Part shown: piece by piece, positions 1-10,847 of the stretch
How the letters are laid out: each line of letters opens with the position of its first letter
How positions within the stretch are numbered: position 1 is the stretch's first letter
Origin: Rhea pennata
Lineage: Eukaryota > Chordata > Aves > Rheiformes > Rheidae
Direction of reading: 5' to 3'
DNA length: 64,000 nucleotides
Assembly: GCF_028389875.1 (NCBI RefSeq)
Contig: NC_084671.1
Coordinates: 27,311,083-27,375,082 of the forward strand
Notes under the pieces: generated by a model
Databases searched by the model: none
Seen by the model: only the letters and a program-made list of their open reading frames with translations
Told to the model about the DNA's origin: nothing
Translations under genes and position numbers: made by a program

Positions 1-3000
1 TATTTATTTTTTTTTTTTTTTTTGAGAATGCAGGTTTTGTCACTGGACTCCGGGCTATCTTAAGCTGAGTAGAGATACCAGTGATGCTCTGGCCAACACA
101 GAGAATAGTAGTTTATTTTGAAATCTGAGCATGTTACAGGGTGAATAACATCAGGGCTATATGTCTTCAGCTGTATGTTTGCTCTCAAGTAACTGTTTAT
201 CTTTTGTGAAATCCTAAATAGTGTCAAACTTTACTACTAGAGATAACTCCTGCAGTGGGATTTGGATTTACTGGCTCCCTTGTTGCTGATTCTGGGTCTG
301 CTGTTTGGTGCTGTAGGTCATGCAGAGCTGCTGCGTCTCCAGTGCTTCCTTTTGGCAAACATCCAGTGTGATCAGGAACACTTTAGCGAGCTCATGGCCT
401 GTTTTGTGATAGTGTGTGTGTGTGGGAGGGGGTGTCTCATTTAAAAAGTAGCTTGGCACTTCTGCAGTAGTTTGTGTATTTTGTACTTTATTCACAGCTG
501 TGCTGTCTTGGAGAAGGCAGAGCTTGGACCATGGAGGAGCTGACTGCTGTCATGGGAGACAACTGGTTCTCAGGGAGAGCCTGAGCGTGGTGGGGGGAGG
601 AAGGAGTGAGAGGCGCAGTAGGCAGCGAGGAGCTTGCAGCTCACGCAAGGAGGCTAAGGCAATACCAACAGCCCTCAGAGGGCATGTGTCGTGGGGACCC
701 AGACAGCGCCGCAGAGCTTCCCGCAATTCGGATGTGAAGGCACTAGGGAGAAAGCTGGAAGCAAGGCACAGTAGGAAGGGGTGGCTGCATGTAAACCCTT
801 CCCATTTCTAGTCTGACTGAGTTGGTGTCTTTGTTTCCTCTATTTTAAGTGTCCTAGTTGTAGGAAAATCTGTGTTTTCCAAGTTAGAAAGTCTTCTGGG
901 TGTCTTCAGGGGCTCGCTGTAAGGCAAAGGTCTTGCGTATGGCTCATGAGGAGTTGGGTCTCGGCATGCAAGTCATGTTGACTGATTACAGTTTCATTTT
1001 CTGAGTAGCGACCAACCATGCAAGAACACCTTTGGACACAAAAAAGAGGTCACTTAAGACGGCAATGTTGGAAGCTTTGAGAGGACAACAGCGAGACCTT
1101 TTAATTTCCTGTGTTATCAAGGAAACTCGGCCTGCCTGTCTTCCTATTAAAAATGGTGCATTTCTAGCACAAGTTAAGCTTGATGCTGCCAATCCCAGGA
1201 TAATTCTTTCTTCTGTATTGTGCGAGGGGTTAGACTAAATGGTTGGATAGTTCGTTTAGTTTTATAGCTTATTTTTCTTGCTCTCTGTCTGCAAAGAAAA
1301 TCTTTATGATCTGCTTTCACTTCTGCAGTTTGAAGTAAATGGCAGGGGGTTCGTTCTTTGTGTCTCCTGTTCTCTAATCTTCTAATGCGTGTGTGAGCTT
1401 GTGACATTTTCTGTAATGTATATTGCCTTTGATGGTAGTGTGTTACTTAATATATTTTGGGTATTGCTATTCCTAAGGATAGGTCATACATTCAACGTGT
1501 CACATAGGCATTTTTTTTTTTTTAGCTTAACCATATCTGTTTTCTGTTTTGAAAAGCAGAATGCTAATGGAATTGATATTGACTTTTAAAGTGGGAAATG
1601 CTTGCTATATGTTTGTGTGTATGACTTTCAGACTACTTTATCTTTTGCTTTTGTAATTAGTGTCAAGAATATACTTTTTCAGTTTGACTTCTGCTAGCCA
1701 CCTTCAAAACAGTTTTTGAAAGCACATACAATTACTAATTTCTGAGAAGTTGTATTGGTAAAATATTTTCACTGTATTTTATTTTTATTAAAGGAAGGGT
1801 ATCTACTAGACGTTCTGCATTGTGTGCATATATCTATGCAAAGAACTGAAAAGGAGAAAATAGTATCGTTCTGTAATCTTCTGGGCATTAAGTTTAGAGG
1901 AATATTTTTCTGAAATTTTCCTTTTGTTTTCTGTGTAGAAGCTAGCTGAAAAATCGTTTGCCTTTGTCTCTTTATTTGTAAAATTAACTAAAAATTTTCT
2001 TCAGGTGTTAAATGGGCTTGTGCAGAATGCAAGAAAACATTTAGTTGCTTCTTGCAAGGAGACTGAAAATGGTTTTGTCCTTTTTCTTTAGGTTTACATG
2101 ATCTTTTTTGTAAAGATACACTTCATGCAGAGCAAGCTGCAGATAGTAAGTTTTAAGAGGTAACTGAGCCCCCCGTTTGTAGGGTTGCAGGAAGACAAGA
2201 GATGGAGTTGGATCTTAGGATTTGTTTCTTAAACCTTTTCTTGAGGAGTGGTTCAGTGCCTTAGCAGTGAAGCAGCCATATTTAGAATCTAGCTAATATT
2301 ATGGATGGTAATTAAGGTGAAGTGTTTTACTGAAAAACTAAATCCTCCTTTGGTTTGAACCTGGTATCATCTCAATGAAAGCAATTAGTTGTGTGAACTA
2401 TCCTGTCCTTGCTTCATCAATAGCAGTTTATCAGCTGCTTTTATCAACTTTGCTTCTCGTTTTTATTTATCTCATCTTTTCAGTTAGTAGACAAGGCTCT
2501 CTGGAATGCTGTATGTGTAGTTAGTCTTGTAATAGAGCTGGTTTAAGGACAGATTGTATGTCGTTTGAGGATCAAGTGAATCAGGCAAGCTTCTAATCAT
2601 ATAGTCTCTTTGCCTCCCCCTCCCCCCCATATTGTATAATATCTTTTGTGAAGAGGATACATGCGCTTTCTGCAAGCCTTGCCTGATGACTAAATGGGAA
2701 GTTGGTGTTGGAGCGTGCTCACATCTCAGCCTGAAGGGAAAGTGCGGGCACCTGTTTTTACACTGCTTCTCCTTGTGCAGAACTACAGGTTTCATATAAG
2801 GTTTCATAAGGTTTGCTTATGAAAGAATTGTCCTAGGAGGTCCCAGGTTACTGCTACAGTTAACATGTATTTGAACATAGTTGTCATTCTCAGGAAGATC
2901 ACTGCAGTTAACAAGTTTAACAGTCTTAGTCTGAATATTCTGAACTAAAATTCCATTAAACATAATGACTGTAACTGTTTAAAGTGTTGTCATTACTCTT

Positions 3001-3779
3001 CATAAAATGAGTAGTTCTGTGTTGTGGATCCTTAGAGCAGGAGGATTGAGTCCTAGGACCTTTATTTAGCAGCAGTGGAAAAGATTCTCTTTCCACCTAC
3101 CGCCCAAGACATTTCTTCAAGTAGAAGCACTGAGCTCCAAAGAGGAGGCAACTGATACCTTCCCGAGTGGTGCTAGACTTAGCAGAGCCTGAGATGAAGA
3201 TACTGAGCAAGGTTATTTCTCTTAAGAATATTTACATAGGGCTAATCCCCTGTTCTTGAGGAAACTGTATGATGGTATTATAGAGAACTGTTAAAATACT
3301 AAAAATAGTGCTTTGTTCCAGCAGTTTCTGGTTTCTGAATGCTTGACTTCTCAGTGGGCTTTCAACACTACTTGTAGCTTTAGATAGGAATCTAGATTAT
3401 ATTTTTCAAATATAAGGCTGTACAGCAGTAGCACAAATAGATTTAATGCAGCGAGGCCTCATACTGCAAAGGAACAGATTAACTTTTTTGACTTTTGGTC
3501 TTACTACAAAACTTTCATTTCTTCAGTATCTTCGGAGAAATAAAAAGAGCTGAAGCATTCCAAAAGATCACCTTGACCCTCTGCCTCAAAGTGTCATTGC
3601 TATTGCAAGGCATTTTTTGGGGAGAGGGTTTTTTTTCCTCTACCCTCTGATATATGAGACAACACAACTTCCTTAGGCTAGTGCTTCACTGTATTTTCCT
3701 CTTAGAAAATTTCTCCTACTGGCTTAACTAAATTTTTCTTGTTGCAGTTGAAGTCCTTTATTTCTTTTGTTCACCATGG
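1..3779. other. Non-coding stretch upstream of MAP3K13
   Basis: I see no recognisable exon, RNA gene or well-defined repeat here. The stretch is AT-rich and opens with a long T tract (about 5-23). The open frames present are short, lack homology that I recognise and have no convincing splice context. It is either intergenic DNA or an intron of a transcript starting further left. The human MAP3K13 locus has far-upstream untranslated exons, so an intron is possible. Confidence 0.6.
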
Positions 3780-4340
3780 ATGTGGAGGGTAGTTTTGCTG
3801 CTGCTTTGCAGAAACCTTTTCTATGCTTAAGGACCCTTATCCTATCTCCTTTCAATATTATCTCCTCTTTTTGCTTTTTCAGACTGAGCAACCTTTATTA
3901 GTTCACTCTTCCCTTGCCTAACCCTTTTGCTTTTCTTGTAGTTCTGCCATAGATCCTCTCTTTCTTGACATAGTGCACTCCAAAAACTGGAGCTGCAAGT
4001 CCAGCTAAAGCCTTGCCTTAACTGAGCAGACCAGCAGGGTTACTTCCACCCTCTCATACTTGTTCTCCTGTCTATGGGTAAAAGTTGCCTTGTTTATGAC
4101 AAGTGATGGTCATTTGTGTTCAGGTTGTGAGCCTCGCTGTTGCTAGATCTTTGTCTACACTACAACTGCTTAGCTGGTTCTTCTTGTGTTTGAGCACTTG
4201 ATGAGTTTTGCCTTTGAACAGAACTTCCCGTTTGTCTTTGTGGAACTGTACCCCATTTTTGAATCATTTTTCTGGTTTTGCTAATTCTTCCTCCCAATGA
4301 TTTCTCATTTATACATGGGCAGATCAGTGCCTTTTTGTAG
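3780..4340 (-). repeat. Old CR1/L3-type LINE 3' fragment, antisense
   Basis: Read on the plus strand, this stretch follows the order of phrases seen in antisense avian CR1 ORF2 3' regions. It has the segment resembling 'sensitive to crowding by a second element' positions typical of CR1: a block around 3,970-4,040 (tagtgcactccaa, then an accagcagggttacttcc block) and a block around 4,200-4,290 (gaactgtacccc, then a tctggttttgctaattctt block). Similarity is judged by eye from memory of the family and many positions differ, so it is an old, mutated copy. Boundaries are approximate. A RepeatMasker run would decide between CR1 and L3. Confidence 0.5.
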
Positions 4341-7300
4341 GAGTAACATAAATCGTAGTACTTTCCTTTCCAGCTAGCATGAATAGGTGAGGATTCATTG
4401 TCATGGTCTTCTACTTCTTTCTAGCAGTTTTGCAGGCTCCTAGCTGGGCAGAGGAAAGGTGACTGCATCTGCCTTTGGAAGCTCAGTCAGCATTGCAGAA
4501 ACCTTCTACAATATTTCTCATGACTGGCAGTTCTATCAGTGCTAATTATTGATATGAGAGACTTTATTTTGGAATGTTTTCTTGAAGGAACATTATTTTA
4601 TGGCAGTTTTCCCTGAACAGATAGCTCTTTTTTCCTCATAGGGCCTCTGCTAAAGATTTTTGCGAATGACTTCAGTGAAAAAAAACTAGAAGATAAACAC
4701 GTTTTCTTCTCTTTACTTGGGTACCATGCTCCTGATGATCTGTATTTAGCATGGCTTCCTGTTTGTTCATCCTCTCCTTGATAACTTTCCAACCTGTTCA
4801 CTGCTTTCAACCACATGTGATAAAGTGATAGAGGTTTTAAGATAACGGAATTCCTGTCGATTTTGTGCAAACACATGGGCAGCTTGGAGAAAGTTAAATG
4901 TAAGTGCTCTTACGTGGGGCCCCTGACCAAGGGGAAGGTTGTGGCCCAAGTCGGTGTAGTTTCAGGTAGCATCAAATTCTCCAAAGGAGAAAGACCTCAG
5001 TGGCTTTGCCAGCCACAAGAGGGGTGGTGTCTAGAAGCGTGTTCTGCTTCACATGTCTACTCTTTGCTTCTTGCTGGCTGGCCAAGACAACCATAAATCT
5101 GCAAAGAACTTTATTCTTCTGCTGCTGCAGCTGCTGTTTAGGACAGCAGTGAAGCAGGTTGTGACCTTGCTCGTGTAGCTGTATTTTCCTTCCTGCTGGA
5201 GTTGCAGTGTTTTTCCTGATGTCTGAGGAACTGGGCCTTTTTCCTCCAGGAAGATAAAAATTGGAGGAGGGAATCTTTTGAATTTCCCAGCCTCGTGTTT
5301 CCCCCAGCCTCATCAGTGCGTGCTCTTGCTATGTAATGGCGTGCCTTTCTGCTAAAACTGCACGGACTTTTATCATGTTCAAGACCTGAAAGGCAAGGCT
5401 CACCTGGGAAGAGTAGGCTCACTGGAAAAAAACATCTAGAGAGTCCTTAAATAAGCATTCATGCCAGCCTCAGGCTCAAACAGAGGAAGACGCAATACTT
5501 TTTGTATCTTCATTGTCTTTTATTTCTTTTTTGTTTTTTTTCTTGTGCTTTTTATGTTCTTAAAGCATTGCTAAAAGCAGTACAAGGCTAGAGCACATCT
5601 GTATGTACTCCTGCATACTCCTGCCATCATACTTTGCAGAATGTGCTTGATCTGAAGATCAGGTAGTAGCTGTACAAAAGGTGGTTTTGCTTTAAGATGC
5701 CTCGTGTAATGGAAACTGATAGCACTTTCATTTACAGACTTTGCAGTGGTGGTATGAGTGGCAGTACGAGCTGGAGGCCGTGATGGTTCAGCAACCCCCA
5801 CAAGGAAAAGGGAGATGCTCAAGGACTGCAGTCACTGTGGCTGTCCTGTTACAAACGGCCTGCCTTATTAACAGCTTGTATTTTATTTGTCTCCAACTTA
5901 AATCACAGCTTGCTGGGTTAGCCTGTTCGTGTGATGTTGCCCATGTCCCACTTCCAGGATTTTTCTGTTCTCCAGCCATTTTTTTCTTTGGTCACACTCC
6001 AGGTGGCTGTTTGAAACTGAAGTATGTTCTTTCGTATTCTTTAGGCACTCGCCACGAGTACTAGGTACTTTGAAAAAGTTCCCAGGTCACACAGAAGACT
6101 GCTGAAGGATGTTGGTCCACGCTGTTTTTTGAAAGAAATGTAAACTTTGTAGAAGAGCCAATTGCCTGGTTCTGCAGGACTTCCACAGGGAAGTAAGCCT
6201 TGGATGGCACCTCCATTCTGGTGCTCTCATCATGGTCTTCGAGGCCCTGGCTCTTGGCTCCAGTCCTGTCAAATTCCAGTTCCATTCACGTGCGTTTGCA
6301 AGCAGGACTTCTCAAAATCTCAAATCTGGAGAGAGTTTGGTTAAAAACCTGAAGACTGAGGTCTGATGCTTTTAGTAGGACCTTCCTTCCTTCCTGTCAC
6401 CCACCACTGAAGATTAGGGCATTCAAAAGAGGACTCTATGCCTATGGGGTTGGAAAAGCGACTCAAAGACTTTACAGACTTTAGAACTTCGGAATAAACG
6501 TCTCTTTAGCCATCTTACCTACACAAATATTTGCCTAGGTTTTCTTCTGTTAGAGAATCATTTGTTCCTTCACTTTTCCTGTGTGTTCCTCCATGTAGAA
6601 AGTTTTCACAGTGAGGTTCCTCTTGTACCTCTGAAAGTGTGCAGGGTGGTTTTATAAACAACCGCATGGACATACAGTCGTGAAATTACCCTTTCAGTCA
6701 CTTTAATTTCTCTTGAAATTTTCAGCTTTTTTGGCAGAATACACCACTGAAGTTTGTGGCTTTGCTTTGTTCTCATGTGCTTCCCTGTGGGTCTGTTACT
6801 GGCCAAGATGCTGGGATGAATGGTCCTTCTGCAGCAGACCAAAAGCCCATTCTTTTCAGTCAAAGTTTGTATTAGGATTTGGCCCAAGATCAGTGTCAAA
6901 GTGCCAGGCCCATAAATAGCAAGCTTATACTATTTCTTGAATATTGGCTTAATGTTATCTTCAGTCTTCTGCAGTTTCGGTAGTTTTCCAGTTTGTTAAA
7001 ATTGAAGGTCACTGGGTCAAAGAACTTGTTCAATGATTATTTTGGGACTGGGCTCAATTTAATAGTACATGCCAACTTGAAACATTATGCCTAGCAGATG
7101 CTGTATAACATTCTTATTAGTTGTTAATTGACTCCAAAGCACTTAATTATCCTCGCTCTTTCAAATATAGGGAAAAGATATTTGTTGACTACTTTTATCT
7201 TTCCTTTTGTACCATGATTACTAGTTTTGCCTGCTGTATCTGCTAATGGTCTAGTTACTTGGTTATAGTATGTATCACTCTTACATCCTTTTAGAAATCC

Positions 7301-9095
7301 TGCCATCTTTGACCTTGTCACTAGTACTTGCATCTGGCCTTATGAATCTTCAGGTTTTTATACCTTACACTGTCGTCCTTATTCTTTAATTTGTTATAAA
7401 TGTCTTTAATTTCTGTCTTTGCTACTGAACTCAACCATAGAATCGTATTTGGGCATCTTCAAAAAAGAATTACCTAGTTTGGCCAGTGTTTTTGTCTGAA
7501 TGAGAGGGGCAGAATAATTCCTCTAACAGTGATTGACTTTAAAAAGTTAGCTCTGTTGATGCATCAATGGTGAGTATGTAATGTGGGTTATTTTTAAAAC
7601 CTCTATAAATGGTTGCAACTGTTCTGTTTTCCAATGCTGCTGCTGGCTGCCAATATGATCTTGTAAACAGCTATCAATTTTAGGCCAATGATGGCTTTGT
7701 TTTTCATAGTGAGTTCAGGTGGTTATTTGCATTAAATTCAGTAGCCTTGTGTTTGGAGATGTTAAGCCCTGATCTTCTGAAAATAATTTTCTATATTTAC
7801 GGGTTCTTCAGCGATGGGACTCCTTTTCTTCTGCTTCTTACTTGTATTGTATTGTTCTTTCCTTCTACCTCATGATCTTATCCCATCTTGTTCTGGGTAA
7901 GAAAGCAGCTTACCATTTTTGTTTGTGTTTTGAAGATGCAATAGAAATCTGTTGGTTTTGTAGTATGATGGTCAGGTCAGCTGAAAAGCCAAGCACTGTC
8001 CTCTGGAGAGGAAGGACAGGCAGGAGTTCAGACTAGGTCCTCCTTCTCCCTTGCATGCAGTAGCACTTGGTCTTGTTTGAACTGCATTATCTAAATGGAA
8101 ATCTTGTTATTTGGTTCTTGAGACTTTTGGCTTTAAAGGATAAATATTTCTTCATCAGATTTCCTCACCAGAACGTGAACCTGAAAGTAGGTAACAAGGA
8201 ATTTACATTAATTTGCATTTTGCTAGGCCAGCTCTATAAAGCTCAAGTCAAAAACTAAAGTCCAAAATCTCAAAGCTCAAGTTCTCTTGGCTGCTGTTGA
8301 ATTCAAAGCATAGTAATGTGTTCGTATCATACCAATTCTTTGAAGTCGTTTTTTCTAGTATACTGTGGTACAACTAAGAGATGAAGAGATGATGCTAGAA
8401 AAAATGTGTAGAGACCCCTAGAATCCCAAAATACGATGTGTTTTGGTGTCAGGGAATTGGAGAAGTGAAGAATTGGCTGGTCGTGCTGTTCTGGCTGTCC
8501 TTTGAGATGCAAGCTCTCGTATCAAAGACATGTTAAAAATCATCTGCTGTCCTAACACATGTAAACACCAACCTATCCCCCCTTATAAATGTGTTTTTAT
8601 GTAAGTATTGTCTCCATAGGAATGGATTTTCTAGATTTCAGGAAGGCTTTTGCAGGCTTCCCTTTTATTCCTTCTACGAAAGCTAATATCAGTGGGTGCT
8701 GGCTTGTGTGATGTTAAGTAGCACAAAATCTGCCCTTCCTCTGTTTTCCAATCCCAGGTTCGCCTTGTTATTGCATCCAGACCCAGTTTATTTCAGGACG
8801 TTATCCGTTTTCCATAAGGAAAGGTGGGAATGTCTCAGGCACGCTCTTAAGATGTGCTACACAGAATAAATTCTGGGACATCCTATTTTAGCTTAATTGC
8901 TTTCTACTTGCTAGGAGAAGGGACAGTGAAAATATGGAAATTCTGACTCTTAATATCCCAGGAGGCCACGCTGTTAGAAGGAATTCTAGACACCAAATCG
9001 ATTAGTCCGGGTGAACCCCGAGATGGTGCAGCTGCATAGCTTCCTGCTGAGGTTTGACTTCAAACCTTGACCTTAATTCCCGGTTATGCTCCACT
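4341..9095. other. Non-coding stretch between the CR1 fragment and the SINE
   Basis: No gene or RNA was recognised. Open frames up to 113 codons occur on both strands (for example 4,972-5,313 minus and 5,741-6,064 plus). They show no domain that I recognise and overlap on opposite strands, so I treat them as chance. The stretch 6,340-7,470 has a repeat-like texture but I could not assign it to a family. Confidence 0.5.
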
Positions 9096-9247
9096 CAGAA
9101 CCACAGAATCAGTAAGGTTGGAAGGGACCTCTCGAGATCGCCTAGTCCAACCCCCCAAAGATTTCCTGGTGCTGGTTCCACTGGGGCTTGGACCCAGGAC
9201 CTTCAGCATGTAAAGCAGATGAGATAACCACTACACTATCCCTCTAC
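9096..9247 (-). mobile_element. tRNA-Val-headed SINE with CR1-like 3' tail
   Basis: On the minus strand the element starts with a tRNA-like head (about 9,246 to 9,173). The head shows a pol III A box (tagtgtagtgg), a TAC anticodon loop (ctttacatg), a B-box-like ggtccaagccc and a 3' end reading gtggaacca. This closely follows tRNA-Val(TAC), except that the 5' acceptor strand no longer pairs and the anticodon stem has a mismatch, so it is not a working tRNA gene. After a short linker comes a tail typical of CR1 3' ends (ggttggactagg, then aggtcccttccaacc) and two degenerate ATTCTG-type octamers ending near 9,096. Such head-plus-CR1-tail elements are known as CR1-mobilised avian SINEs. I saw no target-site duplication by eye. 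Confidence 0.8.
9173..9246 (-). pseudogene. tRNA-Val(TAC)-like sequence, head of the SINE
   Basis: The D-arm, anticodon loop (TAC) and T-arm are recognisable and in the right order. The 5' acceptor bases do not complement the 3' ggaacc, and one anticodon-stem pair is broken. It sits directly upstream of a CR1-like tail. It is therefore best read as the promoter head of a SINE and not as a functional tRNA gene. Confidence 0.75.
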
Positions 9248-9769
9248 CCACGCCCCCCCCCCCCAGTCTTATTTCAAAGATTAAAAAAAAAATAAGGCAA
9301 CATTTTTACTCTTTCTCTGTCCAGATCCAAGTGGATCATAGCTTCTCTTGTGGGCACTTACCAGGCAGCCACCGGGGCATTCAAAGTGATGCCCGGCGTC
9401 CTGGCATCTGGTGTGCGGGGACAAGTAGGTGCCTTGGCACAGGCTGCTGGGCTGCGAGGGGGGGGGTGACAGCCCCGCTGGGCTGTGTTCGGAAACCGGT
9501 TTGGCTCCTGGACGTTTCTCTGCCTGCTGTTGTGAATGTTGGAGAGCTGAACGCTTTTTTTTTTTCCCTGCCAGCACTTCTATTTTATTTTATTTTATTT
9601 GGGGGGGGTGTTTTTGCATTGGTAGCTGAATGCAAGCTGCCTATTGTTCCCCCTGCAGCTCCCTTCCAAGTGCATGCTTAAATTTTAGTTATTTTAATAA
9701 TAATGCCCTGGGTCTGCGATGCTGGCAGAAGCCGGAGAGCTAATAAACTCCTTTTCCCGATTAGCAAAT
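9248..9769. repeat. Homopolymer and simple-repeat rich segment
   Basis: Contains a C run at about 9,252-9,264, a short A run at about 9,282-9,291, G runs near 9,460 and 9,600, and a (TTTTA) array at about 9,579-9,600. No gene was recognised. These low-complexity runs lie between the SINE and the CpG island. Confidence 0.7.
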
Positions 9770-10080
9770 GCATTTGATTCGTACGGCAGATGGCCGTCAC
9801 TCGATACGCCGCCGTCGCCGAGCGGGGCGAAAACCCTCGCGGGAGAGATGCCCCCGGGGGCGCCGGAGGAGGAAGGGGCAGCGGCGATGCCGTTTTACCC
9901 TCCCGCTTGGCTCGAGGCGGCGACAAAGCGCGGCGGGCGGGCGGGTGAGCTCGGCGGCGGCGGCAGCGCCGGGGGCCGCCGGGCCCGGGCTGCCCCTCCG
10001 GCTCGCCGCCGGCCCCGTTTATATCCATTCATGAATCCGTGACGTCAGCGCGCGGCGCTGCTTCTTTGCAGCAGGCTGCA
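9770..10080 (+). promoter_or_regulatory. MAP3K13: CpG island, probable MAP3K13 promoter
   Basis: A compact, strongly CpG-rich block stands out from AT-rich flanks and includes long GGC/CCG stretches (9,940-10,015). It contains a perfect CRE palindrome TGACGTCA at 10,040-10,047 and a TATA-like tttata at 10,018-10,023 (TATAAA on the minus strand). It is the strongest island upstream of the first coding exon, about 11.4 kb away, and is followed by a consensus donor at 10,236. Assignment to MAP3K13 is an inference from position. A divergent minus-strand transcript is also possible. Confidence 0.55.
10040..10047. promoter_or_regulatory. Consensus CRE (TGACGTCA)
   Basis: Perfect 8-base palindromic CRE, the binding site of CREB/ATF family and some Jun/ATF dimers, in the CpG island. 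The match is exact in the sequence. Occupancy is not known. Confidence 0.65.
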
Positions 10081-10235
10081 GGGGTGTGTGGGTGGAATTT
10101 CCTTTTATTTTGCAACACTTCCTATTTCTCCCCTTTTTCCCTTTTTCTTTCTTTTTTTCCTTTTTTTTTTTTTTTTTTGCCTTCCATCTTTTTAAAGCGA
10201 GAAAATGGAGCATCGCGCAGGAATTCGGGATGCTT
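10048..10235 (+). other. MAP3K13: Candidate untranslated first exon of MAP3K13
   Basis: The segment lies just downstream of the CpG island and ends at a strong donor, GTAAGT at 10,236-10,241. The next acceptor that continues into coding sequence is at 21,441-21,442. A long pyrimidine tract (about 10,120-10,180) within it is unusual for an exon. The start is not defined. RNA 5' ends would be needed to confirm it. Confidence 0.3.
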
Positions 10236-10816
10236 GTAAGTAAGGAGGGGAAAATGCCTTTCCTGCCGTGTGTGCTTGCGAGCGTTTAATGGGCAGCGTT
10301 ACCCTTTCGCCATTGATTTGAGAAGGACGGAGGGACGTTGCATTTGTGGGGGGAAGGCACTGCAAAAACGAGGCAGAGACGGCAAGGGAAACGCGAGACC
10401 CTAATTTATCCGTCGCGGTATCGAAACGTAATAGCTGTCCTCTCCTTTTGCTTGTCAGCACGATAGACATTTTTCAGTTACAGTTTTGCACGTTATCTTT
10501 CTTGTGGCCCCCTTTTACCGGGGGAGAGAATGGCAATGGAGAACAGGTACTTATGGAATATGCAGGGAATGATACAAGATTTACTCGAGATAGTGTAAAG
10601 AAGCAGAACTGCATTTTTGCCTTCTAGGCAACTGTAATTTTTTTCTATCTTGTGTGCTAAGGAATCAATTAGTCTGTTGTGTTACAATAATGCATCATTA
10701 AAATTTATTCTTGAGACGGTGAGGAGATGCGGATTTCTTCTTAGCAGCCTGGTAGGAATTCGCTCTTTTATTATCAAAAGTAGCGGTTCTGACTGTCTGT
10801 TATGCTGAACACATGA

Positions 10817-10847
10817 TTTATTTTTATTTATTTATTTATTTATTTTA
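10817..10847. repeat. (TTTA)n microsatellite
   Basis: A run of TTTA units with one interruption, visible directly, within the probable first intron of MAP3K13. Confidence 0.9.

Noticed and set aside
1196-1250. Possible CR1 3' end (gaggggttagactaaatgg)
   Set aside because: Only a short, weak resemblance, without the flanking blocks or octamer tail.
6340-7430. Repeat-like AT-rich region resembling a degraded transposon
   Set aside because: I could not match it to any family, and no terminal repeats or target-site duplication were visible.
7430-7490. Possible antisense CR1 end (catagaatcg followed by acctagtttggcc)
   Set aside because: Too short and divergent to support by eye. Left unassigned.
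9173-9246. Functional tRNA-Val gene
   Set aside because: Acceptor stem does not pair, an anticodon-stem mismatch is present, and a CR1 tail follows directly, so it is a SINE head.
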